Below, piece after piece: positions 18,312-27,504 of a stretch of DNA of 64,000 nucleotides. Position numbers and translations under genes: made by a program. The stretch is from NCBI GenBank assembly GCA_003243425.1, contig QFQP01000006.1, positions 147,634-211,633 on the forward strand, read 5' to 3'. Within the stretch, counting starts at the first letter, position 1; every line of letters begins with the position of its first letter. Source of the stretch: Archangium gephyra. Lineage in GTDB: Bacteria > Myxococcota > Myxococcia > Myxococcales > Myxococcaceae. The notes under the pieces were generated by a model. That model searched no databases. It was not told the DNA's origin and saw only the letters and a list, made by a program, of their open reading frames with translations.

Positions 18312-20850
18312 TCAACGGCCCCTGAGCAGCGCGTGGCGAACGAGCACGTACACGTCACCGTTGGGCGCCGCGGCCACGGCAGAAGGTCGATCGGTGAGCC
18401 GGCCCACGGTACGAACCAGACCGAGCGGTGACACCGCGCGAAGCACGTTGTTCTCGGTGTCGGCGACGAGCAGCGCTCCGTTGGGGTGCAACGCGAGCCC
18501 GAGTGGATGATTGAAGCGCGCGGCGCGGCCCGGCATGTCCACGTAAGCAGCCGCCGAGGTGCCGGCGATGGTGCTGAGGCTCCAACCGCTGCTGCGGCGA
18601 ATCATGTTGCCGTCGATGAAGGCCACGTCGCCGTTGGGCAGCAGCACCGGCGCGCGCGGCGCTTCGAGACCTGCGTCGGGAATGGTGCCGTCGACCGCCG
18701 AGGTGCCCGGTGATTCGAACACCAGGTCGCTGCTCCACTGCGCGTCGAAGCGAACGAAGACGCGTTGCGCAGAAAGCAGAACCACGTCGTTCGCGGTCGA
18801 AGACATCGCAGCCTGGCCCTGCGTGAACCACCCGCTCGGCGCGGGCCCCGCGTCACGCGTGACGACCAACGCCCCCGAGAAGGACACGTCACGCGACTGA
18901 GGGTCGAAGCGGTAGAGCCCGTACTCGTCGACGAACAGGCCACCGTCGAGCTGCACGAAGCGACCGGCCACCGTCCATGCTCCGCCGTCGAGGGCCGGCG
19001 AGAGCCCACGGAGCGGGCTGACGAAGCGCGTGATGGTCTGCACTCCGGCGTCGGCGTTCCACGAGCGGAAGGAACGGCCGAGTGAATCGGCGAAGAGCAC
19101 TTCGCTCTGCGTGTCGACGGTGAGCGCGTCGTACGCCCCGGAGCTGAGCCCGAAGCCCGCGGTGACGTTGAGCCCGGCATCGGGCCCGAACCCATCGGCC
19201 GTTCCCGCGCGATCGACCGCGCCCGCGATGAACTCGCGACTTCCGTTGAGGCGCACCAGCGCGGTTCCACGCTCCATCGCGACGAGCCCCGCGTCTTCCT
19301 GCGCGATGAGGTTGAGCAGCATCGCGCCCGTGAAGGTCGACACGTGCTCCCAGACCTCGAGGCACGTGTTCGCGCCCTGCGCCGGCGTGAAGTGTCGTGG
19401 CGCGATGCCTCCGTCGAAGTACGCGAAGCCGTGCTCGCAGCCCGCGTCGGTCACGCGTGAATAGAAGGCGTTGTCTTCACGCACGCTCCACAACCTCGAG
19501 AGCTGGTCGGGAACGGTGCCGATGAGCGCCGGCGTTCCGCCATCGAGCGGCTGGGCGTACACGTCGCTGCCGTCGTTGAAGAGCAGCGCCGAACCGGTCG
19601 CGCCACCGAGCCGCTTGTCTCCCGAAGCGGTGAGCGGTCGCAGCCTCACCAACGTTCCGTCGGCGCGCAGCTCGGCCAGTTGACCGTCGGCGACGAGCCA
19701 CACGCGGCGGTCCAGCGTGCGCACCACTTCGGCCACGCGCTCCAGCGTGCAGCCCGGCGCCAGCGTGCGCACCGCGCCGAGCGGCGTCAGTTCACGAACG
19801 CAGGCCCCGTGACCGTCGACGAACAGCACGTTGCCCCACGCGTCTGCCGACGCTGAGCGGACGAGCGCGAAGCCCGCGCTGCCGACACCGTCGCGCACCG
19901 CCGCCGTCTCGTCGGCGGTCACCAACGTCGACACCAGACCTCCCGGAGTCACCCGGCGCATGCCCTTCTTGTCGAACACCACCGTGGTTCCGAAGCGGTC
20001 GACGGTGATGACGCGATTCGAAAAGAAGCGTGCGTTGCTGCCGAGCCCGTCGACGTTGCCAGGGCCTCCGGCGACGCCGGCGAGCGCTTCGAAGCACAGC
20101 AGACCCGCGGGTCGTGGCCGCTCGACGCAACGACCGGTGATGCACACGTTCGATGTTCCCCGCACGCAGTCGTCGGCACCGCAGGGCACACCGTCGACCA
20201 CCGGCACCACGCCGCAGCCGGTCGTCGCGTCGCACACCGCGGCCTGACAGAGGTCGGTCGGCGCCGCGCAGCTCACGGTGGAGTGCAGACAACCGGAGAT
20301 CGCCGAACACGCGTCGCTGGTGCAGGGGTCTGCGTCGTCGCACAGGTCCTGTGCGCCCACGCACAAGCCAGCTCTGCAGTGGCCATCGCGCACGCAGGGC
20401 GCGGCGCAGGCGCTGTCTTCAGGTAGCGGCGTCACCACGCACGCGCCGGCCAACGGGTCGAACCGTGCGCCCGAGCACGGGTCTGGTGGCGCGCACGCGA
20501 GCGGCGCGAGGCCCTCGCCGGTCACCGCGACCACGGTCTGGTCGATGGTGAGGCTGACCTCGGCTGGGCCCGGGGGCGGTGGGCGTGAAGGTGACCTGCA
20601 GCTGAACGGCGTCGCCGCTGGCCACGGTGAAGCGTTCGATCGCAGCGAACGGCGCGCCGAGCTGCACTTCGACACTGCGAGACGCGCGGCCGGGGTTGCT
20701 CACCGTGATGGAACGATCGCGGCTCGCACGGACGTAGACGCCTCCGAACGCGAGGTCGCCTTCGACGCGAAGCGCTTCCTGCGGCGTTCCGTTCACCGGA
20801 GGCACGGCGCACGCGACGGAGAAAAGGGCGAGCAGGGAGAGAACGCGCAC
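18312..20850 (-). CDS. NHL-repeat lipoprotein with N-terminal Ig-like domain, frame change near 20572
   Basis: The GTG at 20850 starts a signal peptide with lipobox in LFSVACA, followed by an ASH-like domain (VEGDLAFGGVYVRAS). That frame loses sense at about 20576, where the next frame takes over (AEVSLTIDQTVVAVTGEG) and runs to the stop at 18312. Removing one base from the G5 run at 20572-20576 joins them into a protein of about 845 residues. After the Ig-like part comes a Cys-rich segment (about residues 105-215, several DPCTSDACS-type turns). Repeated NHL/beta-propeller units then follow (VFVDGHGACVREL, LVADTENNVLRAVSPLG). It is probably exported and involved in binding. The shift sits in a homopolymer, so a sequencing error is quite possible. 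Confidence 0.65.
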
Positions 20851-20893
20851 GAGCGCTACGACCCCTGGCCACCCGCAGCTGCGCAGTCGAATT

Positions 20894-22396
20894 TCAGATC
20901 GCGTGAACACCGGGCTTCCGGTTCCGCCACGGGCGCGCCTGCTCGAGCTGCGCGGCGAGCCTGAACAGCGTCGCTTCGTCACCGAACCTCGCGGTAAAAC
21001 AGGCACCCATCGGCAGGCCGTCGTCGTTCCAGAACAACGGCACGCTCATCGACGGCTGCCCGGTCACGTTCGCAATCGCAGTGAAGGGCGCGAAGCCGAA
21101 CGCGCGCGACACGGCCTTCTCGACGAGCCCCGGGAGCTTCAGCGCGCTGGTGAGGTCGAAGCGCGCGGCGAGCTTCTGTGACGTCTTCTCGAAGCCCTTC
21201 GGTTCGAGCCCGCCGATGGCGACCGGTGGCTTGCCGAGCACCGGCGTGAGGAACACGTCGTAGCGGCTCATGAACCGGTGCACGTCGCGCGTCAGCTCAT
21301 GCATGTCACGCAGCGCGACCGAGAAGTTGCCGCCCGAGAAGCGCGTTCGCCCGAGCATCGACATCAACCACGTCGTGGTCTCGACGTCTGACGGCCGCAC
21401 CGGCCGCTTCAAGTGCTGCTCGGCCACCATCAACTCGCCTGCGACGCCTGCGCAGTAGGTGGTGAAGAACGCGAGCGCGGCCTTCTCACTGTTCACCGGC
21501 GGCGCTTCTTCAACGCACTCGTGGCCCAGCGAAGTGAGCAACTTCACCGCGTCGTCGACAGAGCGTTTGCAGTCCGCGTTCTCCTCACCGGGCAGCAGCG
21601 GCTTGTGCGTGAACGCAATGCGTAGCTTCCCCGGTTCGCGCTTCGTCTCTTCCAGCCAGCGGCCGGTGAACGGTGGTGCGAAGTATTGCGAGGTGAGTTC
21701 GGGGCCGTGCGTCGCGTCGAGCAACGCCGCGCTGTCACGAACGCTCAACGTCAACGCGTGGTCCTGACCCAGACCATGTGCACGCTCACTCGCGTCGGGG
21801 CCCACGGGGTTTCGTGCGCGCGTCGGCTTGAGCCCGAACACGCCATAGGCTGACGCAGGAATTCGAATCGAACCGCCGGCATCACCGCCGTGCGCCATTG
21901 GCACCACGCGCGCGGCAACGGCAGCAGCAGAACCACCGGAGCTCCCGCCGGTCGTGTAGCCGTGCTTCCACGGGTTGTGCGTCGGCCCGTGAAGCTCGGG
22001 CTCGCACGTCGGCAGAATTCCCAGCTCGGAGCTGTTGGTGCGCGCGAAAGGCACGAGGCCCGCGGCGAGGTGACGCTCGAGCAGCGTGCCGGTCTTGTCG
22101 GGCACGTACGTCTCGTAGAGCCGCGTCGCGTTCTTGAGCGGCGAACCGGCCCACGGCAACGCGAGGTCTTTGAGCAGAAAAGGCACGCCGTGAAACGGGC
22201 CGTCGGGAAGACCGTTGGCGATGAGCGCTCGCGCGCGGTCGTGAAGCTCGAGCACCACCGCGTTCAACTGCGGGTTCACTTCGGCGGTGCGGCGAATCGC
22301 TTCGTCGAGGAGCTCGGTCGCAGAGACCTGCTTCGTCTTCACCAGCTCTGCGAGACCCAGCGCGTCGTGCGAATCAAAAGCGTCGGCGATCGACAT
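20894..22396 (-). CDS. Amidase-signature family hydrolase
   Basis: A 500-residue amidase. The catalytic Ser-cisSer-Lys set is visible: Lys in FLLKDLAL (about 76), the glycine-serine signature GGSSGGSAAA (about 150-160) and GGDAGGSIRIPA with the nucleophilic Ser. Length and motifs match the amidase signature family, which hydrolyses carboxamides; related myxobacterial proteins are annotated simply as amidases. No GatB or GatC partner is near, so tRNA amidotransferase function is unlikely. The ATG at 22396 is chosen because the conserved N-terminal helix (DALGLAELVKTKQVS) follows it; the 15 codons upstream are not conserved-looking. No signal peptide is seen, so it is probably cytoplasmic. Confidence 0.85.
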   Translation of the reverse strand: MSIADAFDSHDALGLAELVKTKQVSATELLDEAIRRTAEVNPQLNAVVLELHDRARALIANGLPDGPFHGVPFLLKDLALPWAGSPLKNATRLYETYVPDKTGTLLERHLAAGLVPFARTNSSELGILPTCEPELHGPTHNPWKHGYTTGGSSGGSAAAVAARVVPMAHGGDAGGSIRIPASAYGVFGLKPTRARNPVGPDASERAHGLGQDHALTLSVRDSAALLDATHGPELTSQYFAPPFTGRWLEETKREPGKLRIAFTHKPLLPGEENADCKRSVDDAVKLLTSLGHECVEEAPPVNSEKAALAFFTTYCAGVAGELMVAEQHLKRPVRPSDVETTTWLMSMLGRTRFSGGNFSVALRDMHELTRDVHRFMSRYDVFLTPVLGKPPVAIGGLEPKGFEKTSQKLAARFDLTSALKLPGLVEKAVSRAFGFAPFTAIANVTGQPSMSVPLFWNDDGLPMGACFTARFGDEATLFRLAAQLEQARPWRNRKPGVHAI

Positions 22397-22488
22397 GGCA
22401 GAGCAGCGTACGTGACGAAACCGTCGTGCGGATGTCTGCACACACGCGCCTACTGAACGCCCGTCCTTTCATATCTATTGCGGGCTTT

Positions 22489-23415
22489 TCAGGGCCGTAC
22501 GAACACCACCGGCATCAGCGGGTGGTCCGAGCCGCCGTCCGTCGGCAGCTCCACTGCTTCACTCGTGCGCAGCGTCGCGTCGACCCAGATCTGGTTCAGC
22601 CCTTCACCCACCGCGCGTGAGAACCCGCCGTCGGTGAAGGTGGCGCCGGTCTCGGACGGCTGCATGTTGAAGTCTCCAAGCACCACCACGAACCGACCTT
22701 TCGCGCGCTCGGCCTTCGCGATGGCCACCGCCGCGGCCAACTGCGCGTGACGCAGCGGCCCTTCGTCGTCGGCCTCGAGGTGCAGCGCCAGCAGCGAGAG
22801 CTTCGGTTGTACGAGCCGCACGACGACCACGGCCCTGGCCTCGATGCGGGCGGTGGCTCGCGCGTCGCGGTTGTGTGCCGCGAGCTCCTCGAGCGGGGCG
22901 TCAGCGAGCATCGCGTAGCGCTCGAGCGAGAGCGGCTGCACGTCGCCCGGCAACGCCACGACGACCGCTGACTCCACCGCGCGCCCACGCACCACCACGG
23001 CGTTTCCGTAGAAGGCGGTGGGCCTGGTGTCGATGCCAGTCGGGTCGAGCGTTTCGTCGGTGTCGGGAATGCCGCCGGCGAGCGCGATGCCGAAGACGAC
23101 GGTGTCCGTGCCCAGCGTGCAGCGCAGCACGCCATCTTCCGTAACCGGCGCTGGCGAACAGTCAGCGAGCCCGGCTGCGTGTGCCGCGGTGTTGAGGTCG
23201 CCGCTTCGCATCACGCCGACGTCGACCTCCTGCAGCGCCGCGACGTCGATGTCTGCCAGCAGCTCGCTCTGGCGCGCGCGCACGGCAGGCACGCGGTAGA
23301 GATCTCCCGCGCCGTTCGCCGTGTTGAGCGACGCGATTCGTAGCCCTGCGTCCACGGCGGCCGGCTTCACGGCGCACCCCGACGCCAGGGTAAGCGCGAC
23401 GAGCAGGCGAATCAT
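22489..23415 (-). CDS. Endonuclease/exonuclease/phosphatase-fold lipoprotein
   Basis: A 308-residue protein with signal peptide and lipobox ASGC. The fold signature is clear: SLNTANGAG at the start, catalytic Glu in ALQEVD, LALHLEADDE, GDFNMQP with the Asp-x-Asn pair, and the terminal SDHPLMPV. These are the metal-binding and catalytic residues of the EEP superfamily (DNase I-like nucleases, phosphodiesterases). Being lipid-anchored, it probably acts outside the cytoplasm on nucleic acids or phosphodiesters; the substrate is unknown. Its ATG overlaps the TGA of the upstream lipoprotein gene by four bases (ATGA), so both are cotranslated. Confidence 0.82.
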   Translation of the reverse strand: MIRLLVALTLASGCAVKPAAVDAGLRIASLNTANGAGDLYRVPAVRARQSELLADIDVAALQEVDVGVMRSGDLNTAAHAAGLADCSPAPVTEDGVLRCTLGTDTVVFGIALAGGIPDTDETLDPTGIDTRPTAFYGNAVVVRGRAVESAVVVALPGDVQPLSLERYAMLADAPLEELAAHNRDARATARIEARAVVVVRLVQPKLSLLALHLEADDEGPLRHAQLAAAVAIAKAERAKGRFVVVLGDFNMQPSETGATFTDGGFSRAVGEGLNQIWVDATLRTSEAVELPTDGGSDHPLMPVVFVRP

Positions 23416-24515
23416 CGCGCGCGCGGTTTCGGCCAGAAGGTGACGGTGCGCGCAGTGTCGGAACGGAACACCAGCTTCACGTCGGGGAAGGAATACAGCC
23501 GCGCGTGCGTGCCGACGTCGCTCTTGCTGATCAGCAGCAATGAACCGTTGCTCGAGTACGCCGCGAGATCTCCGTCGGTGAAGCCGAGCTCCGGGAGCGG
23601 GCCTGCTTTGGTGACGGCGAGGCCGGTGTTGTGCGCGAACTCACCGCTGACCTGCCACACGTAGACGGTGTGCCCGTTGAACTCGACGCCCGTCCACGCG
23701 CCGTCGTCTTCGGTCTTCGCCTTCGCCGGTTTGAACTTGTCGAGCTGCTTCTGCGTCGCGTCGTCGAAGGTGTCGGTCTCGGAGTGAGAATCGAGCAGCT
23801 TGTCGCTCTTCACGCCGACGTCGGTCGCCGCGTCGAGCGCGCTGACGCCAAGGCCATAGTCCCAACCCGTCGTCGAGAGCTTCGTCTCGAAGCGCTTCCA
23901 GGCCGCGCCGTCACGCCTGTACGCGTGCACGAGCACCGGAATGCCTTCGGTGATCTCCGAGAGGTCGAAGGTCTGATCGCCCGACTTGATGGTGCCCTTC
24001 GCGTCTTCCGGCACCGCTTCTTCGAGCAGCGCGATGACGTCACCCTTCGTCGAGATGGCCACCTCTCGCAGCTCGTTCTTCTCGATGCTCGGCGGCGTGA
24101 GGGGCTCGGCCTTGCCGGTCTTCATGTCGACGAAGAACCAGCGCGGCTTGGCGTTCGGGTCGACGACTTCGTCGGCGTAGGCCGGAGGCGTGGACGCCTG
24201 GCTCGAGTAGCCCGCGCTCTGCACGAGCTGGGGATCGAAGCCCACCACCGCCTTCGTGGTGTCGACGCTCCATGCGACGCGAAGGCCGACGCACGCGCCT
24301 TCGAAGGTGGCGAGCACCACGCGCTTCTCGGTGAGCGGGTCCTCCTGGCGCCACACGCACTTGCCGTCAGCCGCCTCGAAGACCGACAGCGTGTTCGGCG
24401 AGTCGAGCAGCGCGCGTTCGATCGGCTTCGGCGGCACCGGAGGACCGGCGTCGACGGTGTCTGACTTCTTGCAACCGACGAACACCACGACGACGGCCAT
24501 CAGGAGCGCGCGCAT
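23412..24515 (-). CDS. Hypothetical lipoprotein, operon partner of an EEP-fold lipoprotein
   Basis: A 367-residue lipoprotein starting MRALLMAVVVVFVGCKK with lipobox FVGC followed by two Lys; a GTG six bases upstream is an alternative start. The mature protein has no recognised domain. It contains beta-strand-rich blocks and a Lys/Glu-rich stretch (KFKPAKAKTEDDG), ending with short propeller-like repeats (LYSFPDVKLVF). It sits between a TetR gene about 15 bp upstream and the nuclease-fold lipoprotein overlapping at its 3' end. The three look like one operon. Confidence 0.65.
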   Translation of the reverse strand: MRALLMAVVVVFVGCKKSDTVDAGPPVPPKPIERALLDSPNTLSVFEAADGKCVWRQEDPLTEKRVVLATFEGACVGLRVAWSVDTTKAVVGFDPQLVQSAGYSSQASTPPAYADEVVDPNAKPRWFFVDMKTGKAEPLTPPSIEKNELREVAISTKGDVIALLEEAVPEDAKGTIKSGDQTFDLSEITEGIPVLVHAYRRDGAAWKRFETKLSTTGWDYGLGVSALDAATDVGVKSDKLLDSHSETDTFDDATQKQLDKFKPAKAKTEDDGAWTGVEFNGHTVYVWQVSGEFAHNTGLAVTKAGPLPELGFTDGDLAAYSSNGSLLLISKSDVGTHARLYSFPDVKLVFRSDTARTVTFWPKPRAR

Positions 24516-24530
24516 GCGCACCGAGATAAC

Positions 24531-25130
24531 TCAGTCGGCGGAGATTCCGTCGAACAACAGCTGCAACGAGCCCATGAGCACCTCGGGCAGTTGCTCGATG
24601 GTGGCCACGCCGGAGATCCACCGGAGGAGCGTGGTGAAGTAGAGCTCGAAGCACACGGTGGCGATGGCCAGAGGCGCGACGTCGGCGCGAACTTCCCCGC
24701 GGGTCTGCGCTTTCTCGACCACCGTCGCGACGCGCTGGAGGAAGTGGAACGTGAGCGCGTTGATCTCGAGCGCGTTGGGCCCCGTGGCGCCGGGAAGACT
24801 GGCGACGAAGTGCCGCGCGAGCGGCTCGCGCACTTCGTACATCGCGTACAGCTTCGAGAAGATGTGACGCAGCGACCGCGGCAACTTCGCGTTCTTCGGC
24901 AGCGTCTCGAAGGCTTCTTCCACGGCCACCCGCAGGTGCTCGTGCATGACGAGAAACAACAGGTCCTGCTTGTCGGGCGCGTAGAGGAACAGCGTGCCGG
25001 TGGCGATTTCAGCCTCGTCGGCGATCTCGCGGGTGGTGGTGTTCTCGTAGCCGCGCTTGCGGAAGAGCTTCTCGGCCGCGTCACGAAGTCGCGCGCGCTT
25101 CTCGAGTTTGTTGCTCTCTCGACGACCCAT
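24531..25130 (-). CDS. TetR-family transcriptional regulator
   Basis: A 199-residue regulator. The ATG at 25130 starts MGRRESNKLEKRARL, and the TetR helix-turn-helix follows (residues about 10-55: AAEKLFRKRGYENTTTREIADEAEIATGT... split by the turn). The C-terminal two thirds form the helical ligand-binding and dimerisation domain. It is the first gene of an apparent operon with two lipoprotein genes and may control them and itself. The effector is unknown. It is divergent from the Coq4-like gene with 167 bp between start codons, a likely place for its operator, though I found no strong palindrome there. Confidence 0.85.
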   Translation of the reverse strand: MGRRESNKLEKRARLRDAAEKLFRKRGYENTTTREIADEAEIATGTLFLYAPDKQDLLFLVMHEHLRVAVEEAFETLPKNAKLPRSLRHIFSKLYAMYEVREPLARHFVASLPGATGPNALEINALTFHFLQRVATVVEKAQTRGEVRADVAPLAIATVCFELYFTTLLRWISGVATIEQLPEVLMGSLQLLFDGISAD

Positions 25131-25297
25131 GCCCGAGGTTCTTACTCGCCTGCGTTCGAGCCCACGCGAACCAATTCCCACGTCGTTCTTCGCGCTGGTG
25201 TTCGTCAAGCGCGACCGTGCGTTCCTCGTGACCGCCGAAGGCAACGACTGGCGACCATGAGCGGGGCTGATGCCTCGCGTGGCGAGCTGGCAGATAA

Positions 25298-25912
25298 ATG
25301 AGCATAATCAGTTTTGCCATGACGACCATGCGAGCAGCGCTCCGGCAGTACTTCGAAGACAACGGCTTCGGTGCAGACGGCGGGTATTCGGAGAAGTGGG
25401 CCGACTTCAAAGTCGGCCGGGTGCCGTTCCCGTTTCCCAACACCGAAGCGCGGAAGAAGGCGGTGAAGTTTCACGACCTGAACCACATCCTCACCGGGTA
25501 CCGCACCGACATCGTGAGCGAGTTCGAGATCTCCGCGTGGGAGATCGGCGCCGGTTGCCGCAACTTCGCCGCCGCGTGGGTCATCAACCTCGCGGGCACA
25601 GCCGCCGGAACGTTTGCGGCTCCGATTCGTACCTTTCGCGCGTTCGTGCGCGGCCGTCGTCAGCGTGCGAGCTACTGGCTTCCGTACGAAGCCGCGCTCG
25701 AGCGCGAAGTCGACGACGTGAAGCGCGAGCTCGGGGTGAGCGAGGCGTTGCACGCAGTTCGCCTGAGTGACTTCGTGTTGTTCCCCTTCGCGTTCGTGGC
25801 GGGGCTCGCGGTCTCCACGGTGATGCTCAGCGTGCTGCTGTCGCCAGTCACGCTGCTGCTCTGGTGGCGTGGCCGTGCACTTCAGAGAGCGGGAACTTCT
25901 CCGACTGCATGA
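25298..25912 (+). CDS. Coq4-like protein with HDxxH-x11-E metal motif
   Basis: A 204-residue protein; an internal ATG at 25319 is an alternative start. Residues about 58-73 read HDLNHILTGYRTDIVSE, an exact match to the HDxxH-x11-E zinc/magnesium-binding signature of the ubiquinone-biosynthesis protein Coq4. EISAWEIGAGC and a hydrophobic helix-rich C-terminus (about 165-195, FVAGLAVSTVMLSVLLS) follow. Coq4 acts in oxidative decarboxylation of a quinone precursor at the membrane. Whether this distant homologue does the same in an organism that may use menaquinone is unclear. It stands alone, divergent from the TetR operon. Confidence 0.6.
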   Translation: MSIISFAMTTMRAALRQYFEDNGFGADGGYSEKWADFKVGRVPFPFPNTEARKKAVKFHDLNHILTGYRTDIVSEFEISAWEIGAGCRNFAAAWVINLAGTAAGTFAAPIRTFRAFVRGRRQRASYWLPYEAALEREVDDVKRELGVSEALHAVRLSDFVLFPFAFVAGLAVSTVMLSVLLSPVTLLLWWRGRALQRAGTSPTA

Positions 25913-26008
25913 CGAGCGGTCGCGGAGCGTGCACGTGGCGGCACGTGTCGCGCGTGGCAGCGAGTCGACCCCCGTCTGGCCGCGCCGCTCGAAGCTCCGC
26001 GAAGAGGC

Positions 26009-26182
26009 TCACGTGTCGCCGCGTTCGGCCTGCCACTTCGCCGCCCACATGTTGTCGACGAGGTTCGGATACTTGCGACCCGCCGCCTTCGCGCGAGCGC
26101 GGGCCGCTTCCTTCGCGGCCTCACTCAACTTCGTCTTCTTCTTTCCGGCCGGGCGCTTCTTCTTCCACGGTTCAGTCGCCAT
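26009..26182 (-). CDS. 57-residue basic protein
   Basis: A short gene on the minus strand: ATG at 26180-26182, TGA at 26009-26011. The N-terminus is strongly Lys/Arg/Ala-rich (MATEPWKKKRPAGKKKTKLS), then an Ala-rich helix, and the last third reads YPNLVDNMWAAKWQAERG, a specific-looking end. Third codon positions are G/C-rich, supporting coding. The basic tail suggests nucleic-acid or ribosome binding. It lies nine bases downstream of the small membrane protein that ends the ether-lipid operon, so it could be its fifth gene. Confidence 0.55.
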   Translation of the reverse strand: MATEPWKKKRPAGKKKTKLSEAAKEAARARAKAAGRKYPNLVDNMWAAKWQAERGDT

Positions 26183-26191
26183 GACGTCGTT

Positions 26192-26563
26192 CTAACGACT
26201 GAGCAACATGACACCGCCACCGCAGAACAACGCGACCGAACCCAGCCAATAGAACCGTGCCCACCGTTCCGCCGCACGACACGCTGTGCGCCGCCGCACG
26301 AAGAGCACCGTCGCGTTCACGCACAATGCGGCGATGAGTACCCACACCGGCGTCAAACCCGGACCGAGGAAGCGCATCACGCGCGCGTCGATGAACGCCA
26401 CGAAGATGATGAACACCACGACGCCCATCGACTGCTGCGTCGCGGTCTCGAAGCGCTGATTCTCACCGGCAGACGCGCGCTCCAGAACCGAAGACGCGCG
26501 CCGCTGCGCTGCAAGCATCACCGCGAGCCCGCTCAACGCGAGCGTCGCGCCGATCCAGGTCAC
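26192..26563 (-). CDS. Small four-helix membrane protein, fourth gene of ether-lipid operon
   Basis: A 123-residue protein. The GTG at 26563 overlaps the TGA of the SDR gene (GTGA at 26560-26563), which decides the start; the frame further back lies inside the SDR gene. Four hydrophobic helices span nearly the whole protein (for example WIGATLALSGLAVMLA and VWVLIAALCVNATVLF), with a basic loop RRRTACR before the last helix. No family is recognised. Position suggests a membrane-embedded step or partner in lipid synthesis, which is inference only. Confidence 0.65.
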   Translation of the reverse strand: MTWIGATLALSGLAVMLAAQRRASSVLERASAGENQRFETATQQSMGVVVFIIFVAFIDARVMRFLGPGLTPVWVLIAALCVNATVLFVRRRTACRAAERWARFYWLGSVALFCGGGVMLLSR

Positions 26564-27504
26564 GACGCGTGTCGCTGACGATTCGCGCGCAACCACGCCA
26601 CCGTGTCGCTCAACGTCTGGCGGTCGCTGCGCGGGCGGTAGTCGAGCTCTTCGTGGCTCCACAACGTCTTGAGGCCCCAGTGATGCGTCGACATCTCGAG
26701 CACCACGGGGTCCGGCAACTTCTTGAGGCCCAGCTTCGCGAGCGAACCGACGACGAAGTCAGGCACGGCGGCCTTGTCGACCTTCACGCCCGCCACTTCA
26801 CCCACGCGCTCGAAGAACGTGCGCAACGGCATCGCGTAGCCAGGCAGGTGGTACGTCTCGCGCCACTGCGACTTCTTCGACAGCCGCGCCAGCGCCGCCG
26901 CCACGTCGCGCACGTCGGTGAAGCCGATGCCACCCGACGGAATGAACGGCAGCCGGCCATCAATCACCCGCGCCACGTTGGTCGTCGAACGGCCGAGTGT
27001 GTCGCCGGGCCCGAGCAGAATCGGAGGCCGCACCACCGTCATCTCCACGCCCAGCTGCTTTGCGAGCTTCCGCGACTGCTGCTCGGCGCGGATCTTCGAC
27101 AGGTAGTACGGCCAACGACCGACCGTCTCTTCCGCGAAGCGCGAGTGCTCGTCGGCTTCGATGGTCGCGTGCGGGTAGCAACCCACCGTGCCCGACGTCG
27201 ACACCAGCACCAGCCGCGCGTTCAACGCCTTCGCGGCGCGCACCATGGCCAACGCCGAATCGACGTTGAAGCGCATCATCTCGTCGGCGCCGTGACGGCT
27301 GTGGTGAATCATGCCCGCGGCGTGCACGAGCGTCTTCACGCCCTTCGCGCGCGGCAACCACGCGTCGACGTCGACCGGCGTGCCGATGACCTGCTGCACC
27401 TTCGAGTCGAGCGGCGCACGCACGAGCGCCACCGCATCACCACCGAGGTACTCGAGGAGATTGCGACCGAGGAACCCGCTGGCTCCCGTGACGAGCGTCT
27501 TCAT
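26560..27504 (-). CDS. Extended-SDR NAD(P)-dependent reductase/epimerase-like, ether-lipid operon
   Basis: A 314-residue extended short-chain dehydrogenase. It shows the dinucleotide-binding TGASGFLG at residues 5-12, the Ser in VLVSTSGT and the catalytic YYLSK pair. The ATG at 27504 has a strong ribosome-binding site (GGAGGG seven bases upstream) and overlaps the TGA of the FAR-GNPAT gene. Sequence alone allows NAD(P)-linked reduction or epimerisation. By context it could supply the reduction of alkyl-dihydroxyacetone phosphate to alkylglycerol phosphate, the step after AGPS that otherwise lacks an enzyme here. That assignment is inference. Confidence 0.8.
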   Translation of the reverse strand: MKTLVTGASGFLGRNLLEYLGGDAVALVRAPLDSKVQQVIGTPVDVDAWLPRAKGVKTLVHAAGMIHHSRHGADEMMRFNVDSALAMVRAAKALNARLVLVSTSGTVGCYPHATIEADEHSRFAEETVGRWPYYLSKIRAEQQSRKLAKQLGVEMTVVRPPILLGPGDTLGRSTTNVARVIDGRLPFIPSGGIGFTDVRDVAAALARLSKKSQWRETYHLPGYAMPLRTFFERVGEVAGVKVDKAAVPDFVVGSLAKLGLKKLPDPVVLEMSTHHWGLKTLWSHEELDYRPRSDRQTLSDTVAWLRANRQRHAS

